Notes: generated by a model not told the origin, from the sequence alone. 10,813 nucleotides of DNA from CF-161 sp035638495 (GCA_035638495.1 DASQZW010000355.1:1-10813), one strand, 5' to 3'; shown: positions 1 to 6,574, numbered from the stretch's first letter. Translations and numbers: made by a program.

Positions 1-1812
1 CGCGTACGTGCCCTGGACCCAGCCGGTGAGCGTGTAGGAGTGGTTGGGCTGGACCGCGATGGTCTGCGTGCACTGGGCGTTGTCGGAGTTGTTCGCGGCC
101 GCCGCCAGCGCGTGGGAGCCGGAGTGGACCGGGCCGGTGACCACGCTGTCCAGCGGCGAGCAGGTCCAGGGTGACAGAGAGCCGGACTCGAAGCCGGGGT
201 TGGCCAGCAGGTTGCCGGTGGCCGGGGTCGGTGTGGGCGTGGGCGGCGGAGGCGTCGGAGTCGGCGTCTGAGTCGGCGTCGGGGTGGGCGTTGGTGCCGG
301 TGTCGCGGTGGGCGTCGGTGTCGGCGAGGGCGTTGGCGTGGGGGTCGGCGGCGTCGCCGTCGGGGTCGGTGTTGCCGTCGGCGGGGGTCCCGAGCCCTGC
401 AGGCCGCTCACGACGGCTGTGAGCAGGGTCGTCGACGGGTCGTCGGCGTCGAGCGAGAAGATGAACGCGCCCGCGAACCCGTGGCTCTGGATGTACTGGT
501 CCTTGATCGCGATGGTCTGCGGCGTGTCGAGCGTGTAGAAGTTGTTGCCGCTATAGATCCACGCGCTCTGCGTCGTGCTGTCGAAGAACATGTCCGAGCT
601 GTTGACCAGTCCCGCCGTCACCAGCTCCTTGTAGTCCGCGACGCCTCCAGTCTGCGTGAACGGGAACGAGGCGCTGGGACCGGTGGCCGCCTGGTACAGG
701 CCGTTGGTGCTGCCGGTGGCCACGCCCGTCCAGCCGCGCGCGTAGAACGGGAACCCGAGCATCAGCTTGCTGGCCGGGAAGCCGCCGCTGAGCCAGGTGT
801 TGACGCTGGTGTCGATGTTGTACTTGATCGGCGTGGCGGGGTCCTTCGGCGAGTCGTGGATCGGCGACTGGAAGTTCGTGGTGGTCTCCCAGGCGCCGTG
901 CATGTCGTACGTCATCACGTCGGCGAGGTCCAGGATGCCGCCGACCTGGCTGGTCTGGATCTTGGCGATCTTGTCCTGGCCGGCCGGCACCGCCGCCGTG
1001 AGCAGGTAGTGCTTGCCGCCGTTCTGCGCACCGAACGCGTCGAGCTCGGTCCGGAACTCCTGCAGCAGCGCGGTGAAGTTCTGCGTGTCGCCGGCGCTGA
1101 CGTGATTGCCGACGTGGCCGAGGATTCCGGGGTACTCCCAGTCGATGTCGAAGCCGTCGAAGATGTTCGCCGCGACGCCCTGTCCACCCGAGGGGTCACC
1201 GCCGATGCCGGTCGGCAGGTTGCCGCGCAGGAACATGTCGATGCACGAGCTCACGAACTTCTGCCGTGACGCCGGCGTCGCTGCCACGTCCGAGAAGTAC
1301 TTGGAGTAGGTCCAGCCGCCCAGCGAGAGGACGATTTTCAGGTTCGGGTGCCTGGCCTTCAGCTCCTGCAGCTGGTGGAAGTTGCCCTTCAGCGGCTGGC
1401 TGAAGACGTCGCTGGTCCCGTCGACGCTGATGCTCGAGTCGAACGACTTCTGGTAGTCGGCGTACGCGTCACCCGCGCCGTCGCCGGCGTTGGGATCCTG
1501 CTCGTTGCTGGCGTCGGACGCCTTGATCGCCTCGAAGCACGTGAGGTTCGTGGGATCGATGTTCTCGAAGTCGTAGATCAGGATCGAGAGCCGGGAGGCG
1601 ATGTTCTCGGTCTCCAGGTTCTTCACGTAGTAGGCGTTGCCGTAGATGCTCCACTGGTCGAAGTACGCGGCAGTCTGGAACCCGGCCGCGCGGGCCGGCG
1701 CGGGGCCGCGGGCCACGTATGCCGTGGCCGCCAGGAGCAGGGCTGCCACGGCGAGGACGGCGGCCACCCTGCCGCCTCGGAACCAACCGTGCCGTCGCTG
1801 ACCGTGGGACAT
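1..1812 (-). CDS. Secreted GH18 chitinase with Thr-Pro linker and C-terminal carbohydrate-binding module (3' part outside window)
   Basis: Reading the minus strand from ATG 1812 gives 604 codons with no stop before the window edge, so the C-terminus is missing. Residues 1-42 form a signal peptide: Arg-rich start, hydrophobic V16-A31, probable cleavage near APARA-A. Residues ~45-470 are a glycoside hydrolase family 18 barrel: LSLGGW at 162-167, the catalytic DGFDIDWEYP at 219-228 with E226 as proton donor, and MTYDMHG at 300-306. Family knowledge: GH18 enzymes cleave beta-1,4-GlcNAc bonds of chitin by substrate-assisted catalysis. A Thr-Pro linker (~475-533) leads to a module opening NLLANPGFESG with WTC shortly after (534 on), resembling the beta-sandwich carbohydrate-binding modules attached to actinobacterial and Chloroflexi-type chitinases. 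It should act outside the cell. The start is supported by GGAGG seven bases upstream. Oddity: the barrel ends GAFIFSLDADD (448-458), with Phe where GH18 enzymes usually carry a substrate-stacking Trp. Very sure of GH18; the exact binding-module family is open. Confidence 0.95.
   Translation of the reverse strand, partial: MSHGQRRHGWFRGGRVAAVLAVAALLLAATAYVARGPAPARAAGFQTAAYFDQWSIYGNAYYVKNLETENIASRLSILIYDFENIDPTNLTCFEAIKASDASNEQDPNAGDGAGDAYADYQKSFDSSISVDGTSDVFSQPLKGNFHQLQELKARHPNLKIVLSLGGWTYSKYFSDVAATPASRQKFVSSCIDMFLRGNLPTGIGGDPSGGQGVAANIFDGFDIDWEYPGILGHVGNHVSAGDTQNFTALLQEFRTELDAFGAQNGGKHYLLTAAVPAGQDKIAKIQTSQVGGILDLADVMTYDMHGAWETTTNFQSPIHDSPKDPATPIKYNIDTSVNTWLSGGFPASKLMLGFPFYARGWTGVATGSTNGLYQAATGPSASFPFTQTGGVADYKELVTAGLVNSSDMFFDSTTQSAWIYSGNNFYTLDTPQTIAIKDQYIQSHGFAGAFIFSLDADDPSTTLLTAVVSGLQGSGPPPTATPTPTATPPTPTPTPSPTPTPTATPAPTPTPTPTQTPTPTPPPPTPTPTPATGNLLANPGFESGSLSPWTCSPLDSVVTGPVHSGSHALAAAANNSDNAQCTQTIAVQPNHSYTLTGWVQGTYA
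214..390 (-). repeat. Thr-Pro linker low-complexity repeat inside the chitinase
   Basis: The minus strand encodes about 59 residues made almost entirely of Thr and Pro with some Ala (PTPT, PTAT, PPTP units). At DNA level this is an irregular six-base repeat of the cggtgt/cggcgt type on the plus strand. It joins the catalytic barrel to the binding module as a flexible, probably extended and possibly glycosylated tether. Such repeats can change length by slippage. Confidence 0.9.
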
Positions 1813-1819
1813 GCCGCGA

Positions 1820-1824
1820 CCTCC
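1820..1824 (-). promoter_or_regulatory. Shine-Dalgarno site of the chitinase
   Basis: The minus strand reads GGAGG, seven bases before ATG 1812. It fixes the start, which is also the one that gives a complete signal peptide. Confidence 0.7.
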
Positions 1825-1893
1825 ACGACTGCCGGCGGCAGCCGCGGCTTCCCCCCACCACGGCCCTGCCCATCCGGTTGCGTCAGAGGTGAG

Positions 1894-1921
1894 GATATAA
1901 CTTTATACGGATCCACGCAAG
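1894..1921 (-). promoter_or_regulatory. Putative chitinase promoter with an AT-rich dyad
   Basis: In a roughly 70% GC window, 1895-1907 is almost pure A/T and contains TATAA-CT-TTATA, a perfect 5+2+5 inverted repeat. On the minus strand it offers -10-like hexamers (TATAAA, TTATAT), with TTGCGT (1919-1914) upstream at a short spacing of about 15. It lies about 85-95 bases before the chitinase start. The promoter role is inferred from composition and position; the exact -10 cannot be chosen by eye. Confidence 0.4.
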
Positions 1922-1926
1922 AGAGA

Positions 1927-1940
1927 GGGCCAGCTGGCCC
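1927..1940. promoter_or_regulatory. Perfect 14-bp palindrome upstream of the chitinase promoter (operator-like)
   Basis: GGGCCAGCTGGCCC reads identically on both strands, with no spacer. It sits just upstream of the AT-rich promoter candidate, where an activator or repressor dimer could bind. I do not recognise it as a known operator; it does not resemble the DasR site used for chitinase control in Streptomyces. The regulatory role is inference. Confidence 0.4.
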
Positions 1941-1962
1941 TGTCCGAAGCGACCCCCTCCCT

Positions 1963-1988
1963 ACCCTCCCCCCGCGAGGGGGGAGGGT
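1963..1988 (-). terminator. Strong GC hairpin after the coiled-coil gene, probable terminator
   Basis: Arms accctcccccc (1963-1973) and ggggggagggt (1978-1988) pair perfectly over 11 bp around a GCGA loop. It begins 18 bases after the stop codon at 2009-2007 on the minus strand, so it probably ends that transcript and insulates the chitinase. There is no T-run on either side, so it is not a canonical intrinsic terminator; an mRNA-stabilising hairpin is the alternative. Confidence 0.5.
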
Positions 1989-2006
1989 CCTTCCTTGGGG
2001 GAGTGG

Positions 2007-3392
2007 CTAGGCGGTGGTCGCTGCGCCCTTCAGGGGCTCCGGCGGGGCCACGAGGCGGCGGGCCAGCTCCAGCACCTTGCGCCGCGCCTCGATCAGCTCC
2101 GGCGTGTCGGCGCGAGCCCGGTTCAGACGCTCACGGGCGTCGTCGATGGCGCCCAGCAGGCCCGGGTCGTTCTCGACACGGCCCAGCTCCGTCTCCGCCG
2201 CCTCGATCGAGGAGCGGTCGCGCGTGACCTGGTCGAGCTCCCCTTCTGCCTGGCGAGCCCGCTCGTCGCGATCGCGCTTGAAACGCCCCGCGTCGCGGGC
2301 GTGGTCGCAGACGACCGTCGCGAACCGGTGCGCGGCCTTCTCCTGCCCGTGCGGGCACGGCCACAGCGCGGTGCCGGTCCGGCCCACGACCAGCAGGAAC
2401 AGCGCGGTCGTGCTCTCGGTCAGCGCTTCCAGGAACGCCTCGGACTCGGGCGCCTCGACCAGCACCAGGTCCGCGAGCGCCTCGCGGTGCTCGGACCACA
2501 GCGCCTGCGCCGAGTCCAGGTAGGCGGCGGCGCCGGCCGCTGGGACCCGCCCGGTCGGCGTCTCCAGCAGGTTCGCGTGCAGCCGCAGCGGGCCCAGCCC
2601 GGCCTTCAGCTCGCCGGGTCCGGGGGTCAGCACCGTGCGCATTCGAGCGCGGGCCTCGTGCACCGCCCAGGCGTGCGCCTTCTCCGCGGACTCCACGGCC
2701 CGCCGCGCGTCCTGCAGGGCGCGCAGCCGGGCGTCCTCGGCGGCCGCGAGCTCGCGCTGCGCGGCTGCGGCGGCATCGGCACGCATCCGCTCGGCCTCGT
2801 CCACCTCGGCCAGGCCGTGGGTCATGGTCGCGGCGCGCTCATCGAGCAGGCGCGCGACCGCGAGCATGTCGTCCGCCTCCTTGATGCTCGGCTGAGGCGC
2901 GCTGCGGCCCAGCCGGACCATCAGGGACCGGTACTCGGAGCCGATCGACTCGCGCTCCTCCTCGAGCTGCCGGCGGTCGTCGATGGTGGCGCCCAGGCGG
3001 CGGCGCAGGCCGCGGTTCCCGTCGGCGACGTTGAGACCCTCGGACACGCGACCCAGCCGGCTCCCCGCCTCGCGCGCACGCTCGACCAGGTCGCGCAGCG
3101 GTCCCTCGGGCTGCCACTCCGCTGCCCGCTGGCCCAGGATCTCGCCGGCTTCCGCGTAGCGGTCCTCGGCGAGCAGCGCGAGCGTGGTGGCGAGATCCTC
3201 GGGTCGCTTGCCCTCCAGGTCGACTGTCCCCTTCCAGCGCGCGCCGTCCCACTTCCAGAGGCCGTCCTCAGTGGTCGCGGGAACCCACCGGCGGCCGTTC
3301 CACCACCAGGCTCCATCACCCGAGAGCAGCCTGCGCGTGTTCGCCGGGCTCGCAGCCTCTGGTTCAGCGGTCGTGACTTCGTCCGGGCTCAT
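2007..3392 (-). CDS. Unrecognised coiled-coil protein with N-terminal W-repeats and a CxH...CxH cluster
   Basis: 461 residues; I do not recognise the family. The N-terminus has two copies, 17 residues apart, of W-(N/D)-G-x-R-W (WNGRRW near 31-36, WDGARW near 48-53), reminiscent of the short Trp motif of actinobacterial DUF2510-type domains. Two long, charged, Ala/Glu/Arg-rich stretches (~100-255 and ~365-450) should form coiled coils. Between them lies a more hydrophobic segment (~290-345) followed by CPHG (346-349), H355 and CDH (362-364). These two Cys are the only ones in the protein, suggesting a bound metal. There is no signal peptide or clear membrane helix, so it is probably cytoplasmic. 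I chose ATG 3392 because GGGAGAGGG lies just upstream; an in-frame TTG at 3407 would add five residues. It is transcribed toward the chitinase but separated from it by a hairpin. The long open frame on the opposite strand lacks domain-like sequence. Confidence 0.8.
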   Translation of the reverse strand: MSPDEVTTAEPEAASPANTRRLLSGDGAWWWNGRRWVPATTEDGLWKWDGARWKGTVDLEGKRPEDLATTLALLAEDRYAEAGEILGQRAAEWQPEGPLRDLVERAREAGSRLGRVSEGLNVADGNRGLRRRLGATIDDRRQLEEERESIGSEYRSLMVRLGRSAPQPSIKEADDMLAVARLLDERAATMTHGLAEVDEAERMRADAAAAAQRELAAAEDARLRALQDARRAVESAEKAHAWAVHEARARMRTVLTPGPGELKAGLGPLRLHANLLETPTGRVPAAGAAAYLDSAQALWSEHREALADLVLVEAPESEAFLEALTESTTALFLLVVGRTGTALWPCPHGQEKAAHRFATVVCDHARDAGRFKRDRDERARQAEGELDQVTRDRSSIEAAETELGRVENDPGLLGAIDDARERLNRARADTPELIEARRKVLELARRLVAPPEPLKGAATTA

Positions 3393-3643
3393 GTCCCTCT
3401 CCCACAAGGTCTCCTATGGATTCCTGACAGTCAAAATTTGGGGTCGAGCCGCGGCTCGCGGGGGGTGTCGGCCACGGACCAGGCAGCGGCGAAGACTGGA
3501 GCGTGAAGTATGAGCGACCGTACCCTGGTCTTGCGTCCTCGCCAGCCATCGGGCAACCTCGATTGTCGGGGACAGCCTAGCGCAAGGTGCCCGGGTGCGG
3601 TCCACCATCGCGGCCCGGGCGTGGGCAAAATGGGAGCTTGGCC
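3393..3643. other. Divergent intergenic region, 251 bp
   Basis: It separates the minus-strand coiled-coil gene from the plus-strand membrane protein and must carry both promoters. Visible: TGAC-A-GTCA dyad at 3425-3433, and TTGACT on the minus strand (3434-3429) without a good -10 at the right distance. No convincing gene or hairpin was seen. Confidence 0.5.
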
Positions 3644-4099
3644 ATGGACCGTCAGGACGCGGGGTTCAGTCCGGATCCACTGCGACCGGGGATCCGACCG
3701 CGGGCGTCGGTCCGACCGGCCTCCCGCCCATCGTTCGGATGGGTGCGGGATGCCCATTTCGTGGCGATCCTGCTGGGCACGCTCGCGGCCCTGGGACTGA
3801 TCGGGGCCACGCTGAGCTTCGTCGTCGACCTCTTCGTGGCGCCGTGGCGCCTCTACACGTCCGACCTCGAGGAGTCGCTGCACCTGCTGGCCAGCGTGAT
3901 CGGCCTGGTCGGCGCGTTCCGGCTCGCGCGCGGCGCGCACCAGGCCAGGCAGGTCATCCTCGTCGGCCTGACGCTGAACACGGCGGCGACCCTCGCATTC
4001 GGCAGGTCGACGCTGGCCCGGCCCGAGACGCTGCTGCCGCTGGCGACCTGGGTGGTGCTGGCCGCGCTCACCGTCGCGGCCCGCGTGCGCTATCCCTGA
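3644..4099 (+). CDS. Small four-helix membrane protein of unknown function
   Basis: 151 residues. After a ~35-residue polar, Arg/Pro-rich cytoplasmic-type N-terminus come four hydrophobic segments: about 39-60, 79-95, 103-119 and 129-146. They are separated by short charged loops (APWRLYTSDLEES; ARGAHQARQ; GRSTLARPE). The layout suggests an inner-membrane four-helix bundle. I see no catalytic motif and do not recognise the family. The ATG at 3644 is chosen because GGGAG lies seven bases upstream; a GTG at 3587 would add 19 non-conserved-looking residues. Its 3' end overlaps the convergent PBP gene by 10 bp. High third-position GC and the regular helix pattern support it being real. Confidence 0.75.
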   Translation: MDRQDAGFSPDPLRPGIRPRASVRPASRPSFGWVRDAHFVAILLGTLAALGLIGATLSFVVDLFVAPWRLYTSDLEESLHLLASVIGLVGAFRLARGAHQARQVILVGLTLNTAATLAFGRSTLARPETLLPLATWVVLAALTVAARVRYP

Positions 4100-5985
4100 G
4101 CGGCGCAGGGGCGGTTCTGCGTGCCGGGCAGGAACAGCTGCCCGTGGGCCCTGACCAGTCCCGCGGGCTGGCTGTACCAGTGTGAGTAGTCGCGCGGGAG
4201 GCCGTTGACGAAGCGCGCCTCGATCGTCCTGCCGACGTCGGTGCCGTACGCGGACGTCGGCGGGCCGGTGCCAGCGGCGTTGGTGTTGCCGGCCCAGGCG
4301 CCGACCACGATGTCCGGGCTGTAGGCCATCATCCAGGCATTCGGGTGGATGCCGGTCTGGCTGCCCGTCGTTCCGGACTTCGACGCCATCTGGCGGTTCC
4401 AGCCCAGGTTCCACACGCGCTGGTAGTCCTGCAGGACGTTCGTGATGAGATACGACTGGGCGGGAGTGAGGACCGTCTGCTGGCCACCCTGGGTCCCCGG
4501 CTGGCTCTGGAACAGCGGGTCACCGGCGGAGTCCTCGATGCGCAGGATGCCCATCAGGGGCATCTTGCGCCCCTGGTCGGCGAACACCGAGTAGCCCTGC
4601 ACCTGGTCGTAGATGCTGACGGTGCTCGTGCCGATCGCGGTGGCCAGGTTGGTGCCGAGCTTCGAGGTGATGCCCATCTCCCTGGCCAGCGCGTCGACGC
4701 GGTCCATGCCCTCCAGCTGCCCGACCTGCACCGCGGGCACGTTGCGCGAGAGCACGAGCGCCCTGCTCGCGCTGATCGCTCCCAGGAACTTGCCGTCGTA
4801 GTCCTGCGGGCTGTAGCCGCCGAAGTCGGTCGGCCGGTCCTGCAGCGTGCTGCAGAGGGTGATCTTCTGGTCGCGCAGCGCGGCCTCGTACACGTAGGGC
4901 TTGAATGTCGAGCCCGGCTCGAGCTGCGCGGTCACCACGTCGAACTGGCCGCCGATGGCGTCGCTGTCGTAGTTCGCCGAGCCCACCCAGGCGAGGATCT
5001 CGCCGGTCGACGGTCGGACCGCCATCAGAGCGCCGTTGTTCACGCCCAGGTGGGAGAGGTCCCTGACGCCGGACGTCACGGCCTGCTCGGCCAGCGTCTG
5101 CAGTCCGATGTCCAGCGTGGTGGAGATGCGGCCGCCCTGCTGCAGCGCCGCCTCGCCGATGTCGGCTTCGGCCTCCTGCATGATCCAGTCCACGAAGTGC
5201 GGCGCCCGCGCGGCGCGATACGACACGTCGAACTTGAGCTCGGACCGGATGTCCTCCTGCTCGGCCTGCGTCTCCTGTGCCGGCGTCAGGGCACCGATGC
5301 TGCGCATGCCGGCGAGCACGTACAGCTCGCGCGCCCGCGCGCCCGCGTAGTTGAGCTTCGGGTCGAGGCCGTTGGGCGCCTGCAGCAGCGCGGCCAGGAA
5401 GGCTGCCTGTGCGGCGGTGAGTCCGGCCGGCGACTTGTCCGTCCCGAAGTAGACCTTGGCGGCCGACGCCAGTCCGTAGGCGCCAAGTCCGTAGTAGACC
5501 CGGTTCAGGTACATCTCGAGGATCTCGTCCTTCGAGTAGCGCCGCTCCATCGCGTAGGCGAGGAACCCCTCCTCCAGCTTGCGCGAAACCGTCTGCTCCG
5601 GCCCCAGGAGCTGGAGCTTCACCAGCTGCTGCGTGATCGTGCTGCCGCCCTCCACCACCCCGCCCCGCACGACGTCCGTGGCCGCCGCGCGCAGCAGGGA
5701 GGGCGCGTCGACCGCCGCGTGGTGGTAGAAGCCGCGGTCCTCGGCGGCCAGCGTCGCGTACTTGTTGAGGTCACCCATCTGAGACAGCGGCGTGTAGATG
5801 TGGAACTGCCCGTCGGGGCTGCGCTGGGCGATCAGCTGCCCGGCGCGGTCGTAGATGTCGACGGTCCGGTCGATGGCGGCCTCGTTGCCGGGCCGCGGCA
5901 GGTCGCGGAGATTCCACCCGGCGTAGGCGCCGAGGCTCAGAACCGCGACCGTCGAGAGGATGGCCAGCGCGGTCCAGAGGCGCAT
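4090..5985 (-). CDS. Class A penicillin-binding protein (bifunctional transglycosylase/transpeptidase)
   Basis: 631 residues. It polymerises lipid II into glycan strands and cross-links their peptides on the outer face of the membrane. An N-terminal membrane anchor (~5-22) is followed by a GT51 transglycosylase domain (~55-225): EDRGFYHH with catalytic E82, GGSTITQQLVK (113-123), RKLEE (135-139) and KDEILEMYLN (152-161). The penicillin-binding domain (~290-600) has all three motifs: STFK with nucleophile S359, SRN (413-415) and KSGT (536-539). Both activities should therefore be intact. The C-terminus ends soon after the transpeptidase fold, without PASTA repeats or a long disordered tail, so it is on the short side for the family. 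No Shine-Dalgarno precedes ATG 5985, but TAGACT lies eight bases before it, compatible with a leaderless mRNA. It is divergent from the Smr gene and convergent, overlapping, with the small membrane protein. Confidence 0.95.
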   Translation of the reverse strand: MRLWTALAILSTVAVLSLGAYAGWNLRDLPRPGNEAAIDRTVDIYDRAGQLIAQRSPDGQFHIYTPLSQMGDLNKYATLAAEDRGFYHHAAVDAPSLLRAAATDVVRGGVVEGGSTITQQLVKLQLLGPEQTVSRKLEEGFLAYAMERRYSKDEILEMYLNRVYYGLGAYGLASAAKVYFGTDKSPAGLTAAQAAFLAALLQAPNGLDPKLNYAGARARELYVLAGMRSIGALTPAQETQAEQEDIRSELKFDVSYRAARAPHFVDWIMQEAEADIGEAALQQGGRISTTLDIGLQTLAEQAVTSGVRDLSHLGVNNGALMAVRPSTGEILAWVGSANYDSDAIGGQFDVVTAQLEPGSTFKPYVYEAALRDQKITLCSTLQDRPTDFGGYSPQDYDGKFLGAISASRALVLSRNVPAVQVGQLEGMDRVDALAREMGITSKLGTNLATAIGTSTVSIYDQVQGYSVFADQGRKMPLMGILRIEDSAGDPLFQSQPGTQGGQQTVLTPAQSYLITNVLQDYQRVWNLGWNRQMASKSGTTGSQTGIHPNAWMMAYSPDIVVGAWAGNTNAAGTGPPTSAYGTDVGRTIEARFVNGLPRDYSHWYSQPAGLVRAHGQLFLPGTQNRPCAAQG

Positions 5986-5993
5986 GAGTCGGC

Positions 5994-5999
5994 AGTCTA
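5994..5999 (-). promoter_or_regulatory. Candidate -10 box for a leaderless PBP transcript
   Basis: The minus strand reads TAGACT, fitting TANNNT, eight bases before ATG 5985. Transcription from it would begin at or next to the start codon. There is no recognisable -35 box and no ribosome-binding site. A 6+5+6 inverted repeat (ggcggg/cccgcc, 6005-6021) lies immediately upstream. Confidence 0.4.
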
Positions 6000-6054
6000 C
6001 GAGGGGCGGGACGCGCCCGCCGCTCGTTTACGAACGCTTGAGGAAGTGCGGTCG

Positions 6055-6175
6055 ATGACGCAGCCACGAGTGCTGCCGTTGGCCGGGTTGGACCGGAGCG
6101 ACTGGACGGCGGAGGAGTGGCTGCCCCGCCTCTCGCAGCTTCAGAGCGGTGTCGGGCAGGGGATAAGCTCGAACG
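6055..6175 (+). pseudogene. Coding-like stretch ahead of the Smr gene: possible frameshifted N-terminus
   Basis: ATG 6055 has GAGGA ten bases upstream. The next ~27 codons end in G or C except two, much higher than the other two forward frames here. The product starts MTQPRVLPLAGLDRSDWTAE and continues EEWLPRLSQLQSGVG. This frame runs on out of phase beneath the Smr gene. A single-base shift between 6167 and 6175 would join it to the Smr domain as one ~150-residue protein. It may instead be non-coding leader whose composition misleads. Homologue comparison would decide. Confidence 0.35.
6164..6169 (+). promoter_or_regulatory. Candidate -10 box for a leaderless Smr transcript
   Basis: TAAGCT fits TANNNT and lies six bases before GTG 6176. 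The only purine-rich site (AGGGGA, 6158-6163) is twelve bases from the start, long for a ribosome-binding site. This competes with the view that the gene really begins at 6055. Confidence 0.35.
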
Positions 6176-6508
6176 GTGCGGCGCCGCACCGAGGACTTGC
6201 ACGGACTGGACGTCCTCACGGCCGTGCGATTCGCGCAGACCCGGGTGCGAGAGGCGTACGAGAACGGGTACGACGAGATCGAACTGCTGCACGGCGCGGC
6301 CGACGTGCGCCAGCCGGTCACCGACGGCCGCGGCCGCATCAAGTGGGAGCTGCGCGGGCTGCTGGAGCGGGGCGGGCTGGACCGGTGGGCTCGCCGCGAG
6401 GACAGCTGGCCGCGGGCGTCGTCACTGGTGGTGGCGCTGCGGCGCAACCCGCGCCCGCGCCGGGAGTCGTGGAGCGCGGCGCCGCCGCGCGGCGGGCGCG
6501 GTCGCTAG
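6176..6508 (+). CDS. Small Smr-domain protein
   Basis: 110 residues. The Smr (small MutS-related) signature is visible: DLHGLDV near the N-terminus (7-13), a helix (AVRFAQTRVREAYENGY), then IELLHG (35-40) and GRG (51-53) followed by IKWELRGLL. In Smr domains the LDLHG and HGxG motifs form the nucleic-acid-binding or nicking core; functions in the family range from DNA structure processing to ribosome rescue and mRNA cleavage, so the target here is unknown. An insertion of about eight residues separates HG from GRG, where most members have them adjacent. The tail (88-110) is basic and Gly/Pro/Arg-rich. In this frame a TAA at 6164-6166 leaves GTG 6176 as the only plausible start, placing the LHG motif unusually close to the N-terminus. 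It is divergent from the PBP and 66 bases before the CoA-transferase genes. Confidence 0.8.
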   Translation: MRRRTEDLHGLDVLTAVRFAQTRVREAYENGYDEIELLHGAADVRQPVTDGRGRIKWELRGLLERGGLDRWARREDSWPRASSLVVALRRNPRPRRESWSAAPPRGGRGR

Positions 6509-6562
6509 CCGGCCGCCGGAATCGTCCGCCCGTTCGGACCAGTGTGCGAATCCGCGCGGGAT

Positions 6563-6568
6563 TAGGAT
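6563..6568 (+). promoter_or_regulatory. Candidate -10 box or ribosome-binding site for CoA-transferase subunit A
   Basis: TAGGAT fits TANNNT, six bases before GTG 6575, the same arrangement as before the Smr gene. The embedded AGGA could equally serve as a Shine-Dalgarno with a seven-base spacer, so the two roles cannot be separated by eye. Confidence 0.35.
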
Positions 6569-6574
6569 GACCGC

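Noticed and set aside
214..390. Repeat tract considered as a tandem-repeat or CRISPR-like array
   Set aside because: The units are irregular six-base codon pairs in frame with the chitinase and encode a Thr-Pro linker; there are no spacers.
3425..3434. TGAC-A-GTCA dyad and TTGACT as a promoter of the coiled-coil gene
   Set aside because: No acceptable -10 sequence lies 16-18 bases downstream on the minus strand, and a 9-bp dyad is easily met by chance; mentioned only in the intergenic entry.
1995..3506. 503-codon open frame on the plus strand opposite the coiled-coil gene
   Set aside because: Its product is Arg/Gly/Leu/Gln-rich without domains, while the opposite strand has a ribosome-binding site, Trp repeats and coiled coils. 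It is an antisense effect of high GC.
3510..3800. 96-codon plus-strand frame with a plausible GGAG before ATG 3510
   Set aside because: Third positions are not G/C-biased, the product has no recognisable features, and it overlaps the better-supported membrane protein in another frame.
6524..6539. GTCCG...CGGAC hairpin between the Smr and CoA-transferase genes as a terminator
   Set aside because: Only a 5-bp stem with a 6-base loop and no T-run; too weak to call in GC-rich DNA.
4345..6570. 741-codon open frame on the plus strand across the PBP gene
   Set aside because: It is antisense to a PBP with every catalytic motif. Only its last part (from 6055) is outside that gene, and I treat that separately.
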